From Catellatospora bangladeshensis (GTDB lineage Bacteria; Actinomycetota; Actinomycetes; Mycobacteriales; Micromonosporaceae), in contig NZ_BONF01000047.1 of NCBI RefSeq assembly GCF_016862575.1, forward strand, positions 36,637 to 100,636: a stretch of DNA of 64,000 nucleotides, in the 5' to 3' direction. Position 1 is the stretch's first letter. Every line of letters starts with the position of its first letter. This document shows positions 40,389-48,936 of the stretch, piece by piece. The position numbers and the translations under genes are program-made. The notes beneath the pieces were generated by a model. The model did no database searches, was not told the DNA's origin, and saw only the letters and a program-made list of their open reading frames with translations.

Positions 40389-40901
40389 GTGGAGGACGCT
40401 GAGCGGGTGGCCGCGTCGCTGACGGCGTGGCTCGGCACGGTGACGTTCGAGGACCGGGACGCCGACCAGGTCACGGACCTGCTCGTGCAGTCGGCGCTCG
40501 CGTGGGGCGCCGCGCAGGGCTGGCGGGTGTATCGCCGGGCGCGTAGCGTTGCGCAGCTGCCGCCGCCTTACGCCGACCGGCACTCCTGGGTCGACGTCGG
40601 CATCGCGCGGCAAGGGCTGCCGCCGATCGTGGTCGAGGTCGACCAGTCCGACCGCAAGCGCACCCTGGAGAAACTCCAGGCCGAGGCCGCGCAGGGCCGG
40701 GTCGCCCTCTGGCTGCGCTGGGGCACCGGACCCTTCCACCACCCGCCCGCCCCGGTATGTCTGGTGGCCTATCAGGTCACCGCCCGCAAGGACGCCACCG
40801 GCAGGCGAACCTTCGGGACACCGGCCGCCGAGCGGCCCGCACCCGTGCACAGCGGCGTGGAGCTGGGCGACGCGGATCAGGGCGACCTGTTCGCGTCTTA
40901 G
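40389..40901 (+). CDS. hypothetical protein, possible PD-(D/E)XK-like nuclease fold
   Basis: A 170-residue protein starting at GTG after AGGAGGG. The first third is helical (AERVAASLTAWLGTV). The middle reads SWVDVGIARQGLPPIVVEVD followed by QSDRKRTLEKLQAEAAQG, which resembles the Asp ... Glu-x-Asp/Lys core and following basic helix of restriction-endonuclease-like folds; the last strand is ALWLRWGTG. The usual lysine of the ExK motif is replaced by Asp, so activity is uncertain. It is divergent from the MFS transporter gene across the repeated operator. A cellular role cannot be assigned. Confidence 0.65.
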   Translation: MEDAERVAASLTAWLGTVTFEDRDADQVTDLLVQSALAWGAAQGWRVYRRARSVAQLPPPYADRHSWVDVGIARQGLPPIVVEVDQSDRKRTLEKLQAEAAQGRVALWLRWGTGPFHHPPAPVCLVAYQVTARKDATGRRTFGTPAAERPAPVHSGVELGDADQGDLFAS

Positions 40902-40949
40902 GCGGCCGACGGGCGGCGTCCCCCCAGTGCGTCGTCAGTGACGGTGGTG

Positions 40950-41534
40950 CTACGCGGCGGGATCCGGTGCGTAGAGCCCGAGCGAGGTGACGTCCTCGAT
41001 CAGTGTGGGGTCGACGCTCCATGCTCCGGCCACGCGCATCACATCGGTCTCGTCGGGGACGGTGCGCCACCAGGCGTCCCAGCCTTCGTCATCGAGCGAG
41101 TCAGGATCATGCGGGTAGGGCAGCGTCGCCTTGCCGAGGGCGCGTTCGACGTCGGTGGGCTCACCCCCGAAGTGGTGCAGCTCGCCGTCGCCGACGCTGT
41201 ACGCCCGCAGCACCCGGCCGTCCCGTGCGTGTGCCCAGGCCGCGTAGCCGACGCCGCGATGCGTGCCGAAGAACTGGACCTCGCCGAGAACGGTGCTCAG
41301 GCTGGACAGCCTGCCCGGGAATCCGGCGTAATCGCTGATGAGCGGCAGGTGCCGGCCGTGCGCCAGCGTCCAGCCCGCCACCGGGCCGCCGACGTAGACG
41401 CCCTGGCCGTAGGCGCGGTCCGTGCCGTCCTCCCAGGCCATCAGCTGTAGACCGGTCAGGCCGAGGGCCGCCGCGACGTCGGCGGCGGACCGGTCGCGTA
41501 CCGCGATCCAGACGGTCTTGTACCCGATGGCCAT
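40950..41534 (-). CDS. hypothetical protein
   Basis: A 194-residue cytosolic protein that begins MAIGYKTVWIAVRDRSAADV after AAGGAG. It has many aromatic residues (AWEDGTDRAYGQGVYVGGPV, VQFFGTHRGVGYAAW, EGWDAWWRTVPDE) and an acidic C-terminal half, with no signal or membrane segment. The compact alternation of strands suggests one globular domain. I do not recognise the family. It is the second gene of a two-gene unit, starting two bases after the stop of a methyltransferase gene, so the two proteins probably act in a common process. Confidence 0.72.
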   Translation of the reverse strand: MAIGYKTVWIAVRDRSAADVAAALGLTGLQLMAWEDGTDRAYGQGVYVGGPVAGWTLAHGRHLPLISDYAGFPGRLSSLSTVLGEVQFFGTHRGVGYAAWAHARDGRVLRAYSVGDGELHHFGGEPTDVERALGKATLPYPHDPDSLDDEGWDAWWRTVPDETDVMRVAGAWSVDPTLIEDVTSLGLYAPDPAA

Positions 41535-41536
41535 GA

Positions 41537-42208
41537 CTACTCCTTCGTCGCGGCGAAACCTAACAGGTCAGGTACACCGCCACCGCCCGCTTCGGCGACG
41601 CGCTCCAGGCGCAGGCCCGCGTCCATGACCGCATCGAGCAGATCCGCGAGCGGTATGTGCCAGCCGCCGACCCGGGCCCGCACGCCGTTCGGGTTCCAGG
41701 TCTCGTAGCTGTGCGCGCGGTCGGCGTAGCGCTGGTCGACGACCACGCGCGGCGCGCCGCTCCAGTCGGCGAAGGTGCCGATGAAACACGGGTGCACGCC
41801 CAGGTGCACGAACCGGCCGCCGGGTCGCAGCACCCGGGCCACCTCCCGGATCACGGCGGCATAGTCGGGCACGTCGGTGCTGGCCAGGACGCATATCGCG
41901 GCAGGCAGGCAGCCGCCGGCGAACGGCAGCGCGGCGGCGTCGCCGAGCACCGACGGCAGCCGGGCGGCGGCATGACGCAGCTGCCCCGCGGACAGGTCGA
42001 CGCCGATCGGGGTCCAGCCCAGCGCGGCGACGGTGCGCGCGTGCGCGCCGGTGCCGCAGCAGACGTCGAGGCAGACCCCGTCACCGGGCCCGAGCAGGCC
42101 GGCGAGCGTGTCGTGGACCCGTCGCAGGTAGCCGCCCGCGGCGGGTGACATGTAGTCGTTGTACCAGTCGGCGTGCGCGTCGTACGCGGCGGTCGTTCCG
42201 GTCCCCAT
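41537..42208 (-). CDS. class I SAM-dependent methyltransferase
   Basis: A 223-residue methyltransferase of the UbiE/Methyltransf_11 type. Motif I is VCLDVCCGTGAHARTVAALG, followed by GVDLSAGQLRHAAARLP, LGDAAALPFAGG and VLRPGGRFVHLGVHP. The N-terminal AAYDAHADWYNDYM is a typical cap. Substrate unknown. The stop lies two bases before the start of the downstream hypothetical gene, indicating an operon. Divergent from the TIGR03089 gene. Confidence 0.9.
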   Translation of the reverse strand: MGTGTTAAYDAHADWYNDYMSPAAGGYLRRVHDTLAGLLGPGDGVCLDVCCGTGAHARTVAALGWTPIGVDLSAGQLRHAAARLPSVLGDAAALPFAGGCLPAAICVLASTDVPDYAAVIREVARVLRPGGRFVHLGVHPCFIGTFADWSGAPRVVVDQRYADRAHSYETWNPNGVRARVGGWHIPLADLLDAVMDAGLRLERVAEAGGGGVPDLLGFAATKE

Positions 42209-42340
42209 GCTCCGACGGTAGGCCGGGTAGACCGAGGCGGCCGCCCCGTTCGCTCAGGGCATGCGTCGGTGACATGGACGTCCAGGTCGGCGGAGTAGGG
42301 TGCCCGGCGTCCCGGTCGGACCAGAGCAAGGAGCGCGCGT

Positions 42341-43126
42341 ATGAACACGACCACCGTCCCGCACGTACCGGCGCTGCTGGGACACGGGGGGCTCGCCGGG
42401 ACCGAGGCGCCGCTGCTGACGTACTGCGACGACGCGACCGGCGAGCGCGTCGAGCTGTCCGCGTCCGCGCTGGCGGGCTGGGCCTCGCGGACGGCCGCGC
42501 TGCTGCACGAGGGCTGCGGGCTGGGCGCGGGCAGCCGGATGGCGGTGCTGCTGCCGCCGCACTGGCAGACCGCGGCCGTGCTGCTCGGTGCCTGGTCGGC
42601 GGGGATCGCCGTGTCGTTTCGGCTGGCGGCGACGGCAGGGCTGACCCCGGTCGGCGACGAGACGGGGCCGCTGGACGCGGTGTTCGCCGCGCGCAGCCGG
42701 ATCGGCAGCTGGCTGGAGGACGTGCCGGAGGCGCCGCACCGGTTCGCGCTCGGACTCGCGCCGGATGGCGCGCCGCTGGCCGAGGTGCCCGACGGCTACC
42801 GGGACTTCATCGCCGAGGTGGCGCGGTACACCGACAGCCTGCCCGGATACGCGCCGGTGCGGCGTACGGACGCGGCGAGCGCGGACGGCACCACGTTCCG
42901 GGAGTGGGGCGGGGTGGCGCACGGCCTGACCGAGCTGATCGACCTGCGCCCCGGCGAGCGGCTGCTGGTCGACGCGGGCCGCTACGAGCATCCGGTGCAG
43001 TGGCTGCTCACGCCGCTGGCCGCCGGTGCGTCCGTCGTGCTGTGCGCGAACCTCGACCCGTCCGGCCTGCACGCCCGCGCGGCGGCCGAGGGCGCCGACC
43101 GCGTCCTGGGCGTCGGTCGGGCGTAA
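42341..43126 (+). CDS. TIGR03089 family protein
   Basis: A 261-residue protein matching the actinobacterial TIGR03089 family in length and motifs. It resembles the N-terminal subdomain of AMP-binding (acyl-CoA-synthetase-like) enzymes: GERVELSASALAGWASRTA, GLGAGSRMAVLLPPHWQTAA and a late WLLTPLAAGASVVLCANLDP, but it lacks the ATP-binding signature, so it cannot form an adenylate on its own. Function unknown. Start at ATG after CAAGGAGCG. It stands alone; its stop is 38 bases from the remnant of a septum-formation gene. Confidence 0.88.
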   Translation: MNTTTVPHVPALLGHGGLAGTEAPLLTYCDDATGERVELSASALAGWASRTAALLHEGCGLGAGSRMAVLLPPHWQTAAVLLGAWSAGIAVSFRLAATAGLTPVGDETGPLDAVFAARSRIGSWLEDVPEAPHRFALGLAPDGAPLAEVPDGYRDFIAEVARYTDSLPGYAPVRRTDAASADGTTFREWGGVAHGLTELIDLRPGERLLVDAGRYEHPVQWLLTPLAAGASVVLCANLDPSGLHARAAAEGADRVLGVGRA

Positions 43127-43164
43127 GCGCGGCCGGACAGCCGGGTGCGGTCGGGCTCCAAGCG

Positions 43165-43410
43165 TCAGGCAGCCACGCCTGGAGAAGGTGCCGCCGTGCC
43201 CTGCCACGACCTGATGGAGCCCGTGCGCGCCATGAGGTCCGTGGCGAAGCACACCACGCGATACGCGGGGTCGTCCCACTGCTCCTCGGTCGGCAGCACG
43301 TACGACGTGCCGATGTGGGCCGCGGCGGCGGGCGCGTAGCTGCGCAGGAGGTCGGCGCAGCGCTCGCTCCAGCCCTCGCGCCTCGGCGCTCCGTCGGCGT
43401 TTCGGAGGAT
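43165..43410 (-). pseudogene. septum-formation-domain gene remnant (C-terminal fragment)
   Basis: The frame encodes about 80 residues (from LILRNADGAPRRE) with ERCADLLRSYAPAAAAHIG, then PTEEQWDDPAYRVVCFAT and TGSIRSW. This spacing of Cys, Pro-Thr, Trp and Cys, then Gly-Ser, is that of the second half of the septum formation domain found in actinobacterial membrane proteins. The N-terminal half, with its transmembrane helix and first Cys/His part, is missing, because the dipeptidase gene ends here. The open frame continues 45 bases into that gene but is no longer family-like. Best read as a truncated leftover; a short functional gene is not excluded. Confidence 0.5.
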
Positions 43411-43414
43411 GAGG

Positions 43415-44479
43415 TCAGCTCCAGATGCGGTCGGCGTAAGCGAGGAAGTTGGCACCCATGATCTTCTCGATGCGGGTCGAGGAGAGACCGCGCTGCTCCA
43501 GCAGGCGGATGAGCTTGTGGAACTGGTCCACGCCGCGCAGGTCCTCGACGAACGGGAAGGTGTCGGCGCGCTCGCCGGCCGCGCCGACCCCGGCGGCCTG
43601 CCGGTGGGCGACGTGCTCGGCGAGCCGCGCCCGGTACGCGTCGAGGTCGTCGATCGAGGTCACCGTCCCGTCGGTGCCGATGCCGACGGCGTCCTCGCCG
43701 CACACGTTCACCGCGTGCAGGATGTGCTCGACGACGTCCTCGGCGCGGGCGTGTCCCGTCGCGTTGACGAACGGCATGAAGTAGATCCCGACGAACCCGC
43801 CGCGCTCGGCGACCAGGCGCAGCTCCTCGTCGGTCTTGTTGCGGGGCAGGTCGACCAGGGCACGGCAGCCGGTGTGGTTGATGGACACCGGCAGCGTGGC
43901 CAGGCGGGTGGCCTCCAGGCAGGTGTGCTCGCCGCTGTGCGACAGGTCGACCATGATGCGGCTGTCGCACAGCGCTTCGACGACCTCGCGCCCGAACGCG
44001 GTCAGCCCGCGGTTCTCCGGTGCCATGGAGCCGTCGCCGAGGTGGTTGGCCTGGTTGTAGGTGAGCTGGATGACGCGTACGCCCAGGTCGTGGAACTGCT
44101 TGACGCGGGTGAGGTCGTCGCCGATGGCGACGGCGTTCTGGAAGCCGTAGATGATGCCGACGCGGCGGTCGCGGCGGGCGGCGCGGATGTCGTCGGCGGT
44201 GAGCACCTTGACCAGGTCGCCCGGGTTGTCCGCGATGATCCGGTCCCAGATCTCGATCTCGCGCAGCGTGTGCGGGTAGGGCTCGGCGTCGCCGAGGGTG
44301 TACCCGAGGGTGATGTTGACGGCGGTGAGGCCGGAGGCGTGCGCGTCGGCGATGGTGCGGGCGTCGATGGTGAGGTCGTCGCTGTCCTGGCTGAGCTTGT
44401 GCGCGGCGGCCAGGGAGTGCTCGGCGTTGGGGTTGTCCAGGATGCCCAGCGCGTTGATGATCATGTAGTCGGTGCTCAT
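43415..44479 (-). CDS. membrane-dipeptidase-family metallohydrolase (atypical)
   Basis: A 354-residue cytosolic protein of the renal dipeptidase family (TIM barrel). Later metal-site motifs are present: MVDLSHSGEHT, VSINHTGCRAL and the catalytic-region aspartate in GIGTDGTV, with IMGANFLAYADRIW at the end. The N-terminal His-x-Asp that binds the first zinc is replaced by INALGILDN, and the bridging glutamate position reads YGFQNAVAI. It therefore belongs to a divergent branch, possibly mononuclear or with another substrate. Its ATG overlaps the stop of the amidohydrolase gene as ATGA, so both are made together, presumably in peptide or amide breakdown under the divergent IclR regulator. Confidence 0.85.
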   Translation of the reverse strand: MSTDYMIINALGILDNPNAEHSLAAAHKLSQDSDDLTIDARTIADAHASGLTAVNITLGYTLGDAEPYPHTLREIEIWDRIIADNPGDLVKVLTADDIRAARRDRRVGIIYGFQNAVAIGDDLTRVKQFHDLGVRVIQLTYNQANHLGDGSMAPENRGLTAFGREVVEALCDSRIMVDLSHSGEHTCLEATRLATLPVSINHTGCRALVDLPRNKTDEELRLVAERGGFVGIYFMPFVNATGHARAEDVVEHILHAVNVCGEDAVGIGTDGTVTSIDDLDAYRARLAEHVAHRQAAGVGAAGERADTFPFVEDLRGVDQFHKLIRLLEQRGLSSTRIEKIMGANFLAYADRIWS

Positions 44480-45777
44480 CGTGCGTCCTCGGTGTAGTCG
44501 GCCCGGTCGAAGCGGTGCCCGCGCTTCACGGTGTACTCGATGGTGCTGAGATTGGCCAGGTCGGCGGTGGGGTCGGCGGCCAGCACCACGAAGTTGGCGA
44601 GCTTGCCCGGCTCGACGGTGCCCATGTCGGCGAGCGCGCCCGCGCTGATCGCGCCGGTGCGGGTGGCGCAGACGAGCACCTCGGCGGCCGGGATGCCGCA
44701 GCGCTCGGCCAGGTAGCGCAGCTCCAGGTGCAGCGACGGGAACGGCTCGTCCGGCTCGGTCTCGTAGTCGGTGCCGGTCGCGAGCAGGACCCCCGCACGG
44801 TACGCGTCGGCGGTGAGCTTGGCCGACAGCGTGTCGTTGGCCGCGGCGCGGGCCTTGGCGTCCGCGTCGCCGGCCTGCTCGCCGAGGAACGTCCACATGC
44901 TCGCGGTCGCGTCGAGCACCGTGCCGCGCTCGCGCATCGCCGCGTAGAGGGCGTCCAGCCGCGGGTCGCCGTCACCCGTGAGCCGCTCGACGTCGAGCAG
45001 AGGCTTCGTCTTGTACGAGGTCAGCGGCTCGTCGGCGGCCTCCTGCGCGATGAGCGTGATGTGCGAGACGGCGTCCACGCCCGCGGCCACCACCTCGCCG
45101 GGCGTGGCCGGGAACGTGGCGGCGTGCGCCCAGACGCCGATGCCCTGCCGTTTCGCCTCGGCGGTGATGGCGGCGACGAGGTGCGCGGGCAGCTCGGCGT
45201 ACACCTTGATCGCCTTGGCGTGCGTGCCGCGGGCCAGCGCGACGGCCATGACCAGGTCGGTGTCGTCGTCGATCGCCTGCATCCACGGCACGTGGCCGGG
45301 GGTCTCGCCCTGCGACACCTGCCAGGTGCGCGGGTCGTCGAAGAAGCCGGGCCCGGCCATCAGCGCGGCGTAGTGGATGTCGGGGCCGGGGATCTCGCCG
45401 ACCAGGGTGCCGCGGGTGAGGTCGGCGATGTGGCGCAGGTCGTCGGCCATGTCGCGGATCGCGGTGACGCCCCCGTAGACCTGGCGGCGCAGCGCCGCCT
45501 CGGCCGCCTCGCGGTTGGGTGGGGTGGCCAGGTGCTGGTGCGCGTCGATCAGGCCCGGGATGACGCACCGGCCGGCCAGCTCGACGACCCGCGCCCCGGC
45601 GGGGACCTCGGCGTCGGGGCCGACGGCGGTGATACGCGCGCCGTCGACCGTGATCGACATGCCGGGGCGGGCGGGCGCGCCGGTGCCGTCGAACAGGGTC
45701 GCGCCCCGGTACACGGTCACGGTGCCGGTGGCGGGTGGGGCATACGGCGTGGGCGCGGGCTCGTCCAGGTGGGCCAT
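44476..45777 (-). CDS. amidohydrolase (imidazolonepropionase/prolidase-like)
   Basis: A 433-residue metal-dependent amidohydrolase. The N-terminal beta-sandwich (TVYRGATLFDGTGAPARPG) leads to the barrel with the first metal pair in CVIPGLIDAHQHL, then AIKVYAELPAH, GVWAHAATFPATPG, AVSHITLIAQ and the catalytic aspartate in LATGTDYETEPD; LADMGTVEPGKLANFVVL is the usual C-terminal return to the sandwich. Substrates in this branch include N-acyl or imidodipeptides. The start follows GGGAG. Coupled to the dipeptidase by an ATGA overlap and divergent from an IclR regulator, it appears to be the first step of a small catabolic pathway. Confidence 0.9.
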   Translation of the reverse strand: MAHLDEPAPTPYAPPATGTVTVYRGATLFDGTGAPARPGMSITVDGARITAVGPDAEVPAGARVVELAGRCVIPGLIDAHQHLATPPNREAAEAALRRQVYGGVTAIRDMADDLRHIADLTRGTLVGEIPGPDIHYAALMAGPGFFDDPRTWQVSQGETPGHVPWMQAIDDDTDLVMAVALARGTHAKAIKVYAELPAHLVAAITAEAKRQGIGVWAHAATFPATPGEVVAAGVDAVSHITLIAQEAADEPLTSYKTKPLLDVERLTGDGDPRLDALYAAMRERGTVLDATASMWTFLGEQAGDADAKARAAANDTLSAKLTADAYRAGVLLATGTDYETEPDEPFPSLHLELRYLAERCGIPAAEVLVCATRTGAISAGALADMGTVEPGKLANFVVLAADPTADLANLSTIEYTVKRGHRFDRADYTEDAR

Positions 45778-45789
45778 CGGTGCTCCCTT

Positions 45790-45828
45790 GTTACAGCTGT
45801 TGTAACGTCTGTATCGTTCATCGCAACG
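45790..45828. promoter_or_regulatory. IclR-like operator region
   Basis: GTTACA-gctgt-TGTAAC (45790-45806) is a perfect inverted repeat, followed by a weaker CGTT/AACG dyad at 45815-45828. Both lie between the divergent amidohydrolase and IclR starts. IclR proteins bind about 15-base palindromes in such positions, so autoregulation and control of the divergent genes are likely. Confidence 0.6.
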
Positions 45829-45858
45829 TCTTTCGCACTGTACCCCAGGAGGCGATCC

Positions 45859-46623
45859 GTGCCGAGATCCGCCAGCACGGCGGTCGACAAGGCCCTCGAC
45901 CTCATCGAGGCGGTGGCCCGCGCCGACCGCCCGCTGCGGCTGGGCGAGCTGGCCCAGGCCGTGGGCCTGCACCGGGCCACGGCCTACCGGGTGCTGCTCG
46001 ACCTGGTCCGGCGCGGCTGGATCCTGCGCGCGGGGGAGCACTACCTGCCCGGCGTGGTCGCGCTGCAGGTGTCGCGCGCGGCGGCCACCCGTTCGCTCGG
46101 GGCGCTGTGCCGCCCGGTGCTGGAGGCGCTGGCCGAGCAGACCGGGCTGATGGTGAACCTGCAGGTGCTGGAGGCCGACCGGTCCCGGGTGATCGACGTC
46201 GTGCGCCCGCCGCGCCTGGCGATGATCAGCGACCTGCTCGGTGAGGCGCTGCCCGTGCACCGGTTCGCCGGGGCGCTGGCGCTGGTCGCGCAGCTGGACG
46301 AGGCCGGTCGCGCGCCGTATCTCGCCGTCGCCGAGGCGGCCGGGCATCCGCTCGGCGAGCTGCGCGCCGACCTCGACCGCGTACGCGACACCGGCTTCGC
46401 CGTCGAGCGCGGCCGCAACGACAAGGTGATCGCCTCGGTGAGCCGCGCGGTGACCAGCGCCAAGGGCGGCCCGCTGTGCGCGGTGACCATCGTCGGGCCG
46501 GACACCGAGTTCGGCCCCGAGCGCCTGCCCGAGCTGGAAGAACACCTCGCCGCAGCCACCGCGCGGCTGGCGGCGGAACTCGCCGCGCCGGACGGCGCCG
46601 CCCTGCGGGAGGGCCGCCGATGA
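45859..46623 (+). CDS. IclR-family transcriptional regulator
   Basis: A 254-residue regulator. The N-terminal winged helix contains LRLGELAQAVGLHRATAYRV and LVRRGWILRAGEHYLPG; the effector domain shows LAEQTGLMVNLQVLEADRSR, ALPVHRFAGALALVAQ, GFAVERGRNDKVIASVSRAV and GPLCAVTIVGP. The start is a GTG after CAGGAGG. It overlaps the next gene by ATGA, so regulator and cyclodeaminase-like enzyme are coupled. Position and a palindromic site between the divergent starts suggest it controls the amidohydrolase/dipeptidase unit in response to a pathway intermediate. Confidence 0.93.
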   Translation: MPRSASTAVDKALDLIEAVARADRPLRLGELAQAVGLHRATAYRVLLDLVRRGWILRAGEHYLPGVVALQVSRAAATRSLGALCRPVLEALAEQTGLMVNLQVLEADRSRVIDVVRPPRLAMISDLLGEALPVHRFAGALALVAQLDEAGRAPYLAVAEAAGHPLGELRADLDRVRDTGFAVERGRNDKVIASVSRAVTSAKGGPLCAVTIVGPDTEFGPERLPELEEHLAAATARLAAELAAPDGAALREGRR

Positions 46624-47561
46624 GCCGGGTGCTGGTGCTGGACAAGGAGCAGACCCGGGGCGGGCTCGACCCCGGGCGGGTGCTCGACGCGGTGGCCGCC
46701 GCGCTGGTCGCGCTGAGCCGGGGCGAGGTGTCCGCGCCGCCGCGCATCGCCGCCGTGGCCCCCGCCGGGCTGCTGGGCGCGATGCCCGCGTACGTGCCCG
46801 GTCTCGGCCTGGCCGCCAAGCTGGTCTCGGTGTTCGCCACCCCGGGCGCGTCCGGGCGCAGCAGCCACCGCGGCCTGGTCGCGCTGTTCGACCACACCGA
46901 CGGCCGCCCGCTCGCGCTGCTGGACGCCGAGCCGATCACCGCCGTACGCACCGCCGCCTCCGCGACGCTGAGCCTGCGCGCGCTCGCCCCCGACGCGCGG
47001 CGCGTCGCCGTGATCGGCACCGGCGTGCAGGCGTCGGCGCAGGTCGCACTGCTCGCCGCGCTGCACCCGGCGCTGCCGGTGACCGTCGGCGCGCGGGACG
47101 GCGGCCGGGCCCGCGCGCTGGCCGCCACCCACCCGGACGCGAGCGCCGCGTCCATCGAGCAGGCGGTGCGCGGCGCAAACGCCGTGTTCTGCTGCACCGG
47201 CGCGACCACGCCGGTCTTCCCCCGGGGCTGGCTCGGGGAGGGTGCGCACGTCAGTTCCGTGGGCGGCTCGCACGGGCACGAGCTGGACCGCGACGTGATC
47301 ATCGATGGCACGCTGTTCGCCGAGTGGCCGGGCGCGGCGGCCGCCGCGCCGCCCGCCGGGGCGTACGAGCTGCAGGACGTCGACCCGCAGCGGGTGACCC
47401 TGCTCGGCGCGGTGCTGGACGGGCGCCACCCCGGTCGCGTGGACCGGGGTGGGCTGACGGTGTTCAAGTCGACCGGGCACGGCGCGCTCGACGTGGCGGC
47501 CGCGTCGGTCGTGCACGCCTGGGCCCGTGACCAGGGCGTGGGTACGGCGGTGGACCTGTAG
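46620..47561 (+). CDS. ornithine cyclodeaminase / mu-crystallin family protein
   Basis: A 313-residue NAD(P)-binding protein. It has the family N-terminus (RVLDAVAAALVALSRGEVSA), SSHRGLVALFDHTDGRPLAL, ITAVRTAASATLSLRALA, the Rossmann motif VAVIGTGVQASAQVALLAAL and VSSVGGSHGHELDRDV. Members are ornithine cyclodeaminases, alanine dehydrogenases, ketimine reductases or lysine cyclodeaminases, and sequence alone does not decide between them. The ATG overlaps the IclR stop codon. In context it may process an amino acid released by the divergent dipeptidase and amidohydrolase. Confidence 0.9.
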   Translation: MSRVLVLDKEQTRGGLDPGRVLDAVAAALVALSRGEVSAPPRIAAVAPAGLLGAMPAYVPGLGLAAKLVSVFATPGASGRSSHRGLVALFDHTDGRPLALLDAEPITAVRTAASATLSLRALAPDARRVAVIGTGVQASAQVALLAALHPALPVTVGARDGGRARALAATHPDASAASIEQAVRGANAVFCCTGATTPVFPRGWLGEGAHVSSVGGSHGHELDRDVIIDGTLFAEWPGAAAAAPPAGAYELQDVDPQRVTLLGAVLDGRHPGRVDRGGLTVFKSTGHGALDVAAASVVHAWARDQGVGTAVDL

Positions 47562-47567
47562 CGGCGG

Positions 47568-48770
47568 CTACACGCCCGCGCCGGCCAGCATCTGGTTCGG
47601 GTCGAGGACGTACTTGCTGGCGGCGCCGTGGTCGAAGTCGCTGTATCCCTTCGGTGCCTCCTCCAGCGGCAGCACGGTGGCGTGCACGTTGCGGGCGATG
47701 TGCACCCGGTCGTGCAGGATCGCCATCATCAGCTGCCGGTTGTAGCGCTTGACCGGGCACTGGCCGGTGGTGAAGCTGTGCGACTTCGCCCAGCCCGTGC
47801 CGATGTTCACCCGTAGGCTGCCGACCTTCGCCTCCTCGTCCTTGCCGCCGGGGTCACCGGTGACGTACAGGCCGGGGATGCCCAGCCGGGCGGCCGGGCG
47901 GGCGATCGTCATGATGTCGTTGAGCACGGTGGCCGGCTCCTCCTCGGCGTTCTGCCCGTGCCCGCGCGCCTCGAAGCCGACCGCGTCGACGGCGGCGTCG
48001 ACCTCCGGCTCGCCGGTGATCTGCTCGATCATCTCGGGCAGCGAGGCGCCGCTGGTCAGGTCGATGGTCTCGCAGCCGAAGCTGCGCGCCTGGGCCAGCC
48101 GCTGCTCGTTGAGGTCGCCGACGATCACGATGGCCGCGCCCAGCAGCTGCGCCGACGTCGCCGCGGCGAGCCCGACGGGTCCGGCCCCGGCGATGTAGAC
48201 GGTGGAGCCGGTGGTCACGCCCGCGGTGTAGCAGCCGTGGTAGCCGGTCGGGAAGATGTCGCTGAGCATGGCCAGGTCCAGGATCTTCTCCATGGCCCGG
48301 TCCTTGTCCGGGAACTTCAGCAGGTTGAAGTCGGCGTACGGCACCAGCACGTACTGGGCCTGCCCGCCGAACCAGCCGCCCATGTCCACGTACCCGTACG
48401 CCGCGCCGGCGCGGGCCGGGTTCACGTTGAGGCATACGCCGGTGTGGCCCTCCATGCACATGCGGCACCTGCCGCAGGCGATGTTGAACGGCACCGAGCA
48501 CAGGTCGCCGACCTTGATGTACTCGACGTCCGAACCCACTTCCACGACCTCGCCCGTGATCTCGTGGCCTAGGGTCTGGCCCTCCGGGGCGGTGGTGCGG
48601 CCGCGCACCATGTGCTGGTCGCTGCCGCAGATGTTGGTGGCGACGACCTTCAGGATCGCGCCATGGTTGATCTTGCGGTGCTGCTCCTCGAGTTCCAGCT
48701 TCGGGTAGTCGAGATCCTCGACTTCGACGTGCCCGGGGCCGTGATAGACGACGGTCTTGTTACCCGACAT
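47568..48770 (-). CDS. fdhA: glutathione-independent formaldehyde dehydrogenase-type zinc enzyme
   Basis: A 400-residue zinc-dependent medium-chain dehydrogenase. Catalytic zinc ligands are in NICGSDQHM and TLGHEITGEV, and the four structural cysteines in CGRCRMCMEGHTGVC. The long loop GYVDMGGWFGGQAQYVLVPY, the cofactor motif VYIAGAGPVGLAAA with a following GDLNEQRL, and the SLRVNIGTGWAKSH segment match Pseudomonas formaldehyde dehydrogenase, which oxidises formaldehyde without free thiol and keeps NAD bound. Aldehyde dismutase activity is also possible. It is a single gene, convergent with the cyclodeaminase-like gene (six bases apart) and divergent from the RNA-repair gene. A longer start (MGVTT) is possible. 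Confidence 0.92.
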   Translation of the reverse strand: MSGNKTVVYHGPGHVEVEDLDYPKLELEEQHRKINHGAILKVVATNICGSDQHMVRGRTTAPEGQTLGHEITGEVVEVGSDVEYIKVGDLCSVPFNIACGRCRMCMEGHTGVCLNVNPARAGAAYGYVDMGGWFGGQAQYVLVPYADFNLLKFPDKDRAMEKILDLAMLSDIFPTGYHGCYTAGVTTGSTVYIAGAGPVGLAAATSAQLLGAAIVIVGDLNEQRLAQARSFGCETIDLTSGASLPEMIEQITGEPEVDAAVDAVGFEARGHGQNAEEEPATVLNDIMTIARPAARLGIPGLYVTGDPGGKDEEAKVGSLRVNIGTGWAKSHSFTTGQCPVKRYNRQLMMAILHDRVHIARNVHATVLPLEEAPKGYSDFDHGAASKYVLDPNQMLAGAGV

Positions 48771-48936
48771 CGTGGTCACCCCCATGTCCGGGCCGGCCGG
48801 GTGCGCCGGCCTCCGTCTCCATCTTCGCAGCTCAGTAGCCTCAACAGCGATTCGCGGAGGCGGAAATCCGGTGGGCCGGGGCGCGCGGGCGGCTCATACT
48901 CGTAGCCGGTCATCGGCGAGGGGACGGCGGGTCGGC

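Noticed and set aside
43165..43455. An intact 96-residue gene at this locus
   Set aside because: The first 15 codons lie within the dipeptidase gene, and the family-like part begins abruptly in mid-domain, so a truncated remnant is the better reading.
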